NCBI RefSeq assembly: GCF_954871325.1
Contig: NC_088775.1
Span: 41,083,561-41,147,560 of the forward strand
Direction of reading: 5' to 3'
Source: Gordionus sp. m RMFG-2023
Lineage: Eukaryota; Nematomorpha; Gordioida; Chordodea; Parachordodidae
DNA: 64,000 bases
Shown here: positions 57,472 through 64,000 of the stretch, one piece after another
Layout of the letters: every line of letters begins with the position of its first letter
Position numbering within the stretch: the first letter of the stretch is position 1
The notes under the pieces: model-generated
Seen by the model: the letters and a program-made list of their open reading frames with translations, nothing else
Told to the model about the DNA's origin: nothing
The model's database searches: none
Made by a program: the position numbers and the translations under genes

Positions 57472-58150
57472 ATGGGCTTTATGTTTGATTTTGACACTGA
57501 GCCTAGCTTGTTTGATAAACCTTCGGAGTATCCGAGTATCACTTATCAAATGTTGGATAAAACTATTGATAAATTTGATTTGAATAATTTATTAATGACA
57601 ATATTATTATTGGTCATAATATATGGATTATTTGTTTTAGTAAAATTTTTACTAAAGAAGTTTATCTTTGTAGTGACAAAGATATATAGTGATTTGAAAA
57701 AAGACACTGTGTGTCAAATGTAATATAAGGTGTGGAGAGATCAGTGGTGGTCCTCCAAGAATTAAAAGAAATAAAAGAATCAATTAAAGAGATATATAGT
57801 GATATATCTAAATTGATTAATATGAGTAATCATATTGATAAAAGACTATTTAATGAAAAAATAGTTTCAAATGGAAAAAGTTTCTTTCCAAAAACTGTTG
57901 GAGAAATGATTTGTGTTAGGTGCGGTTACAAGGGTCATTTTTCTAAAACGTGTGTAGTAAAAGAACAGAAATGGGTTTACCATTACCAAAATCTAGTGTA
58001 GAAAATTCCAATGTTAGGAAAATTTCGGGTCTTGATAAAAATAAAGTTAATTCAATGCAATCAAATCAGGATGGGTCCCGTTTGTGTTTTAAATGTGACA
58101 GACCGGGACATGTGGCCATAAACTGTACGGAGAATCCTGCAATCATATAG
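57472..58150 (+). pseudogene. Gy-D gag-like region: membrane segment, coil, two knuckles
   Basis: 57472-57723 encodes about 40 polar residues, then LLMTILLLVIIYGLFVLVKF (residues about 40-60), followed by a Lys-rich stretch ending DLKKDTV, the same order as Gy-C (..NWKKDTAV). 57732-58001 has a charged helix-like part and the knuckle CVRCGYKGHFSKTC. A second knuckle, CFKCDRPGHVAINC, is near 58090-58130. No capsid motif is visible. Fossil. Confidence 0.75.
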
Positions 58151-58178
58151 CGGACCTAGAAGTCTAAATTTTAATAAA

Positions 58179-59021
58179 TTGTATAATAAGGCTGAAATGA
58201 TCTATGATTCTCATAAAAGCCGTGATGTTAATGGAAAGTTTTATTTTCATGATGATAAAATTAAAAGTATTAAAGGTAGTAATAATTTTAGATGGGAAAA
58301 ATATCCTAAGGATATTGTTAAATATTCTGATAAAAAGGATGATAATAATTTAAAAGGAAAAAAATATCCCGGTGATATTCCCAAAGAATATAGGAATATT
58401 ATTAGAGAACCGCTAAGTTCCGAGTTGAATATATGTTCAAATGTGAATTCTAATGAAACTGATGTTTCAAATGAATTAAATATTGATCATTCAATTAAAA
58501 CATATGAGATTGTAATGATTGAGAGATTAGTTGAACCTTGTCCTTGTCCGAGAGTTACCGTAAGAACTGACTCGAAGAAAACTGACATATTGTTCAACAC
58601 TGGTGCAAGCATTTCTATAATGTCTTGTGAAAATTTTTATAAATATTGGCCTAATGGCTTAATTATAAAGGAAAATATGTGTCTAAAACAATTTGTTGGT
58701 TCGAAAATTGAAGTTTTGAGTAAAACTCAATGGGATGCGGTTTTCCCTGATACTACCATAAGTTTAGATTTATGAATAGTAAAGAAAAAAGTGGAAACTA
58801 TTATGGGGTGGGATTGGATTACAAAAATCGGACCCTATAATAATTATTGGGATTTTTTTATTATTGAAAGCGAATTGGCTAAAGATAATGCTGAAAGAAA
58901 ATTAATCGCTGATAGCATTCGAAACGAACTTCTAAAAAGGGAGATGTCTGAATTATTGAACATGAAAACAGACTTGTCGTTAATAATAATTTTATTGAAT
59001 ATACCAAAAAAGTTAGAGTAG
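58179..59021 (+). pseudogene. Gy-D aspartic protease region
   Basis: Linker with FRWEKYPKDIVKY, then CPCPRVTVRTDSKKTDILF and TGASISIM in the active-site loop, and METIMGWDWITKIGP (58791 on) as the C-terminal part. Same family as the Gy-B and Gy-C proteases. Fossil. Confidence 0.85.
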
Positions 59022-59065
59022 AATCAAATAACTCTGACATAAATATTGTAATTGATAAAAGTCAA

Positions 59066-61600
59066 TTGATAAATTGTGAAACCATTGAATTAAATAAAAT
59101 TAATAGTGCTATGCCTATTTTAGTTAAAAAATATTGTATAATTTTTGAAGAAAACTTAGGACGTTTAAATGATTATCAAGTAGACGTTAAACTTAAAGAG
59201 GGTTTTTCACCCATCTTTTTGGCTTGCCGAAGAGTTTTTTTTCAGTGGAAAAAGGAAATTGATGAGGAATTAGATCAATGGGTTAAAGATGGCATCATTA
59301 TACCAATTGACTATAGTGAATGGGCCACCCCATTAGTTCCTGTTAAAAAATCGAACAAAGTTAAGGCTATGTGCTGATTTTCGTGTAACCCTAAATAGAT
59401 GGGTGGTGAAAGTAAAATATCCATTGCCTAGAATTGAGGAAATTTTGGCCAATTTAAAAGGTGCCAAATATTTTTCCAAAGTTGATTTTTCTTCTGCGTA
59501 TTTGCAATTACCTTTAAAAGAAGAAATTCAAAAATTGTTTACAATAACGACTCCTAAAGGTTTATTTGCCTTTTGCAGGTTACAATTTGGATTAAGTGTG
59601 TCAGCGCCGATATTTCATTACCATGGCCTCAGTTTTCCAATGCCTTGAAGGAGTTTATTATTATATGGATGATGTGTTGGTTACTGGTATAACACCGGAG
59701 CAACATAATCAACGTTTGGAAGAGGTTTTCAAGCGAATTAGTGATAAAGGTCTAAGGGCCAGTAAAGAATAAAGTGTCCTTGGGGTAACAGAAGTTACCT
59801 ATTTATGACACCAAATTAATGGAATGGAGGTGAAATCTCTTGAGAAAAATTTAAAAAAATATTACAAATATGAATCCCCCAAACAATAAAGCGGAGTTAC
59901 AATCATTTTTGGGTATGATAAATTATTATCATCGTTTCATGGACCATTTTGCAGAAGTGGCATCTCCATTGTATGACCTATTAAAAAAGGGTGTTCATTT
60001 TGAATGGAAAATGGAGCAACAAAAAGCCTTTGATATTTTAAAAGAAAAATTGGTGAGGAACCGATTTTAGTTTGTTTTAACAATGATTTGGAAATAATCT
60101 TGGCAGTGGATGCATCTAACAAGGGGGTTAGAGGAGCATTATTGCATTTAGATGATGGTATGGAAAGACCCATTATATTTTTCTCCAGAGTTTTTCGAGA
60201 CGTGGAAACAAGGTATTCTTTGATTGAACAGGAGGCCTTGGCTGTTATTTTTGGTTTAACAAAGTTTAGGGAATATCTGATAAAAAATTTGTGATTTTTA
60301 CAGATCACAAGCCGTTAATCCATCTATTTAAGAAGGATAATCGGGAATTAATGCTATCGCCCCGGCTTCAACGTTGGTTGTTGTTGGTGGGCAGCTTTAA
60401 CGTGGAGATTAAATATCGTCGAGGCAAAGGAAATTGTTTGCCAGATATTTTATCAAGGTTGGGATCCAGCGAGGAAGATCTTGACTTTAACAAAAATATA
60501 ACAATGAATAAAGAAAAAGCATTGATATATGTTTTATCACATATGTTAAAGGGTGGTCCCACTAATTGGGAGGACCTGAAACTCAAACTTTAAAAGATAA
60601 GGAATTGAATCGAATCAAATTATTTTTAACAGGGAAAAAACCCTGGGGAAATAATTGTAAATTGTATAAGAAAATTGAAAAAGAATTATCCGTGGTGGAT
60701 GAATGTCTTATGAGAGGCAATAGAGCCGTAATTCCTTCTAAATTACGGGGTAAAATCATTGATCTATTACATGCCGGACATCAGGGTCAAGATAAAATAA
60801 AATCTAGGGCTCGTGAATATGTATGGTGGCCGGGTATGAGTAATGATATTGAAAAAATTACAAGGAAATGTGTTACATGTAATATCTGTGCCTCTATGCC
60901 CCTTAAAGAAGTAGGGCAATTTTGGCCTAAATCAAAGAAACCTTGGGAACGTATCCATATTGATTTCTTTGATCTTGATAAAAAAAACATATTTTTTAGT
61001 GGTAGATTCGTATTCTAAGTGGATAGAATATGCAGAAGTACATGGATATACCACAAAAATTGTTGTTAAAAAATAAAGATAATTATATGCCCGGTTAGGG
61101 TTACCTGGTACAATAGTATCTGATGGAGGTTCAGCCTTCATCAGTGAGAATTTTAAACAGTTTTGTGTTGAGTCACAGACAAAACACATTCTTGATCCAC
61201 CATAACATCCCAGCTCTAATAAACAAGCTGAGAGGATGGTAGCCATTGTTAAAAACAGCATTAAAAAGGCTGGAACCCAGAAAGATGAGGCTTACATGTC
61301 TCAATTATATTACCTCAATTCTCGAAATAAAGAAGGAATAACACCTGTGGAATTATTCTTAGGGAGAAGAACCAAAGTGCCCTTAGATTGTTTAAAGCAA
61401 AAAGTTACTATGAATATTTTACCCTATACCTATAAAGTTTCCAGTGGGACAAATGGTTTGGACCAGATTGTTTGATAGTAAACATAAAAGATGGGGAAAG
61501 GGACACTATTAAAAAATTGTGGACACAAATTAAGTCAGGTAACCCTAGAGAATGGTGTTATAATGGTAAGACACAATGATCACTTAAGGATACATGATTA
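59066..61600 (+). pseudogene. Gy-D pol: RT, RNase H, integrase
   Basis: RT with LKEGFSPIFLACRRVFFQWK, WVKDGIIIPIDYSEWATPLV, YPLPRIEEILANLKGAKYFS and YYYMDDVLVTG (palm aspartates, near 59660). RNase H with ILAVDASNKGVRGALLHLDD and the FTDHKPLIHLF piece. Integrase finger with GHQGQDKIKSRAREYVWWPG and C-x2-C, then core pieces near 60940-61250 and a C-terminal GRRTKVPLDCL. In pieces and broken. Confidence 0.95.
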
Positions 61601-61669
61601 GACTCCATTTTGTGTACAAAAAAAATATATATAGATTAAAGGGAGCATATAATTCCCCTACCTGACATT

Positions 61670-61915
61670 GTAACGAGGGTATTCTTAAACCCTTATATAT
61701 ATAAAATGATTTGATAAGTATTATTGTAAGAGGGTATTCTTAAACCCTTATATACCATTATATATATAGAAAATTATATGTTAACAAGGGTATTCTTAAA
61801 CCCCTATATATATAGAAAATGATTTGAGAAGTATTATTATAACGAAGGTATTCTTAAACCTTTATAAATAGGTAAAATATTCTGATGCTGGGTATCCTTA
61901 AACCCTATTATTTAA
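61670..61915 (+). repeat. ~60-bp tandem array in the Gy-D spacer
   Basis: Five units with GGGTATTCTTAAACCCTTAT followed by ATATATAGAAAATGAT-like text. GGGTATTCTTAAACCC is itself partly self-complementary, so each unit can form a small stem. Confidence 0.85.
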
Positions 61916-62848
61916 GTATTGGTGTTTGGAATTAATAATACCCCATTTTTTATCTGGGAAATTGATGTGGTTTGATGAGTATCAAATCAAAAGGATATCA
62001 AAAATTTAATAAAAACATGTAGGGTTAAAAGATTTTTCTATACCACTGATAATAAAATGACGGTTTATGATATGAATAAAAGAGAAGATTTGAAATATAA
62101 TTTTGTTATTTGTTAAAAATAAGTTATAAAAAAGTGTAAATTGTGTTTACCACGGATAAAATGACAATTTTTATTGTTTGTGATTGTAGATAAAAAAAAA
62201 TTTTTTGTTAGTACAAAGAGACATTGTTGTTGAACAATGTGTAAAATTTTTTTTTTTTTAAATATGTTAAAAAATAAAATAAATAAAAACTTAAATAAAA
62301 GGGGACATTAATGACTTGTTGACCTTGTCGTTGATTATGAATTTTTCTTTATGTGTTTCTTATTAATTAATTTAAGAGAATATTGAAATGTGTTGATAGA
62401 ATTTTTATTTATTTATTATCTATATAATTGATACTGTGTCAGTTATATTTAATTTGTTATTACAAAGTTTTTTTTTTATAAAATTTATTAATTAATTCAA
62501 GAGAATATTGAAATGTTTTGATAAAAAAATTTTTTATTTTAAAAGAAAGCAAAAAAAATGTGGGTTTTGAGATAAATAGTTACATTAGGTCATATTGAAA
62601 AGTGGTTTGGTTTTTGAAATTATTAATAATTTTTACCATGTTGGTACATTAAGTTAAAGTATTTATTATAAATGTATCATATTGAAAAGTGTTTTGTTTT
62701 TGTTTTTAAATTAAAGTTAATAATTTTTACCATGTTGGGTACAATATGTTTAATTCTTGATTTTAGTATAAAAGTGGTGAATTTAAAATATAATAATATT
62801 TTTTTTTGAAATATTTTGTTAATTTAAATTAAACTCTCCTATCTTATT
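61916..62848 (+). other. Gy-D non-coding spacer
   Basis: AT-rich. Direct pairs near 62365/62490 (AGAGAATATTGAAATGT) and 62590/62680 (CATATTGAAAAGTG and TTTTTACCATGTTGG) show local duplications like those in the Gy-A spacer. No frame supported. Confidence 0.5.
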
Positions 62849-63370
62849 ATGGAGACCCAATCCCAATTAATCAGCTTCAAGAACCACTTTGTGCAGATAA
62901 CTATTATTCCAAAAGACATGGGAATGCGGTTTGATACCTCTAATTCTGTAGAAGGAATGACCCACGTGAATAATGTTACCGAGGTGCGTAAAAGACGATG
63001 CTTTAGATGCAATTCTGAAGATCATTTGATTAAACAATGTCCTTCTGGCGCTACGTTTCACAAAAAATACGAAAAAGGATAATGGCAATAAAAACTTTCT
63101 CAAGAATTGGTCAATGGTTATGGGTCAAGGAAACAAAATGAGACGTCTGATGAACAAAAGAAGGACTGATATCCTGATAAAAAAAATGGAACAAGAATAG
63201 CCAGATGAAAGGAAGAATGTAACAAACCTAAATACCCAAAGATCATCCCAAGATATGGATCAAGAGCAGAAAACCTACATTTCTCCCATTAACCAACAAA
63301 TTCAGGCCTGGGAAAAATTGATACTCAATGGCGAAGACGAAGAACCGGGTACCTCAAATATCCAAAATTA
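62849..63370 (+). pseudogene. Gy-D 3' accessory frame: one zinc knuckle, acidic tail
   Basis: Starts METQSQLISFKNHFVQITIIP, carries a knuckle CFRCNSEDHLIKQC (about 62999-63040), and ends in a separate piece with WEKLILNGEDEEPGTSN. N-terminal pattern, knuckle position and acidic tail agree with the Gy-B and Gy-A frames. Placed between spacer and polypurine tract. Function unknown. Fossil. Confidence 0.75.
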
Positions 63371-63479
63371 AAGAAAGTCTTTTAATTATTTTGTTAATAT
63401 GAACATTATAATAATTATTATAAGTATTTGTATATTTAAATTTCATTAGGGTATGTCATTGGCCCATAAAGGGGTGACA

Positions 63480-63832
63480 TGTCCTAGTTTGTAATTGTTA
63501 TTAATGATATTTTTAATAATTAAAATGGAGTTTTGTTTTTATTGATAAAAGATCGTCATTATTTTTATATTTGAAGAATATGTAATTATTTTATATATGA
63601 TAATACATCATTAATTTTTTATGAAAATATTAATTTTTCTGGATTATGTAAATTAATTTATTTGATATAATTAATTTGTTTTACTGGATTAATTTTTTTG
63701 GCAATCAATTTTTTTATATAAATTGAATAAAGATATTTAGCTTTGAAAATAGTGTATGTTTCAAGGGTTTAAGTTTAAATATTTTACTTACCATTAATTA
63801 ACTAACTTTTTTAACATTTTTGATATTTTATA
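63480..63832 (+). repeat. Gy-D right LTR
   Basis: 353 bp, uninterrupted, collinear with the left LTR. It serves as the reference for the undisturbed LTR and for the Gy-E insertion site. Confidence 0.9.
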
Positions 63833-63865
63833 GATACTTAAATCGTTTCGCCAGCTTAACGCACC

Positions 63866-64000
63866 TCAAAACGTATCCACTTTTCCTAGGGTAAACCCAT
63901 TGCCAATATCCAGACTACCATTTTCTACGTTATCATTATTATTATGTACCACTTTTATGTATGTTCTACAAATAAAGGTCATTCTTGCTAAAATCAGACT
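63866..64000 (-). CDS. Possible 3' end of a gene running off the window
   Basis: The minus strand from the window edge is open for about 44 codons and ends GSLDIGNGFTLGKVDTF-stop at 63866. GC is higher than the surroundings and the residue mix is not AT-driven noise. It lies just outside the Gy-D insertion. No family is recognised; it could be a host exon or part of another repeat. Confidence 0.25.
   Translation of the reverse strand, partial: SLILARMTFICRTYIKVVHNNNDNVENGSLDIGNGFTLGKVDTF

Larger units (their letters stand above)
55679..63832 (+). mobile_element. Gy-D: Ty3/gypsy fossil with 3' extra frame, LTR hosting Gy-E
   Basis: LTRs at 55679-57209 (including the Gy-E insertion) and 63480-63832. 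Both begin TGTCCTAGTTTG; AAAGGGGTGACA before the right LTR is the polypurine tract. The flanks AATAC (55674-55678) and GATAC (63833-63837) match at 4 of 5 bases. Parts: gag-like frame with membrane segment (57472-57723), coiled/knuckle pieces (57732-58150), protease (58179-59021), RT (59066-59860), RNase H (60000-60500), integrase (60566-61600), a spacer with a 60-bp tandem array, and the 3' zinc-knuckle frame (62849-63370). Broken, with many breaks; LTR divergence suggests moderate age. Confidence 0.95.

Overview
This is an extremely AT-rich (about three quarters A+T by eye) eukaryotic window made almost entirely of layered transposable elements. I can support one host gene. That gene, at 7755-8388, is read as ARPC5 (p16-Arc of the Arp2/3 complex); it has four exons, and its first intron carries textbook minor-spliceosome (U12-type, AT-AC) signals. 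The low GC, the mass of hAT elements with GC-rich subterminal motifs, and U12 introns together fit an early-diverging fungus such as a Glomeromycotina (Rhizophagus/Gigaspora-like). An AT-rich animal is not excluded, and the assignment is inference.

Layout. 1-2140: fossil Ty3/gypsy pol on the minus strand. 2998-3158: short hAT-type MITE. 3252-6007: apparently whole hAT DNA transposon with an open 651-residue transposase and a perfect 8-bp target duplication. 6016-9036: host stretch with ARPC5, a tRNA-like pol III-type patch and an unexplained GC-raised patch. 9037-19775: a stack of nested elements. An old LTR element (Gy-F) is split by an 8.8 kb hAT (9750-18576), which itself contains a long-inverted-repeat DNA transposon (9859-12847, with a MITE inside it), another hAT (13016-15813), a 230-bp tandem array and a second MITE copy. 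19960-20173: MITE. 22052-25388: degenerate hAT with a Hermes/BED-like transposase remnant. 27239-27690: 5'-truncated LINE. 27690-28095 and 55050-55675: two inverted copies of an unnamed modular repeat.

30633-63832 is dominated by four related Ty3/gypsy fossils. Gy-A is 30633-40246 (+). Gy-B is 40331 to about 51333 (-) and contains Gy-C at 46103-50117 (+). Gy-D is 55679-63832 (+), and its 5' LTR contains Gy-E (56073-57122), a short GC-richer element of another lineage. All are broken. Gy-A, -B and -D share an unusual plan: a zinc-knuckle gag-like region, protease, RT, RNase H and integrase, then a non-coding spacer of roughly 1 kb, then a small 3' reading frame with one CCHC knuckle and an acidic tail. 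In Gy-C and Gy-D the gag-like region starts with a clear membrane-spanning segment. Gy-A also carries a 68-bp tandem array upstream of its knuckles and a 2.7 kb, 24-bp minisatellite between protease and RT.

The most notable items are the AT-AC intron in ARPC5, the recurring 3' zinc-knuckle frame and membrane-anchored gag-like frame of the gypsy lineage, the intact hAT, and the multi-level insertion stack whose order can be read from target duplications.
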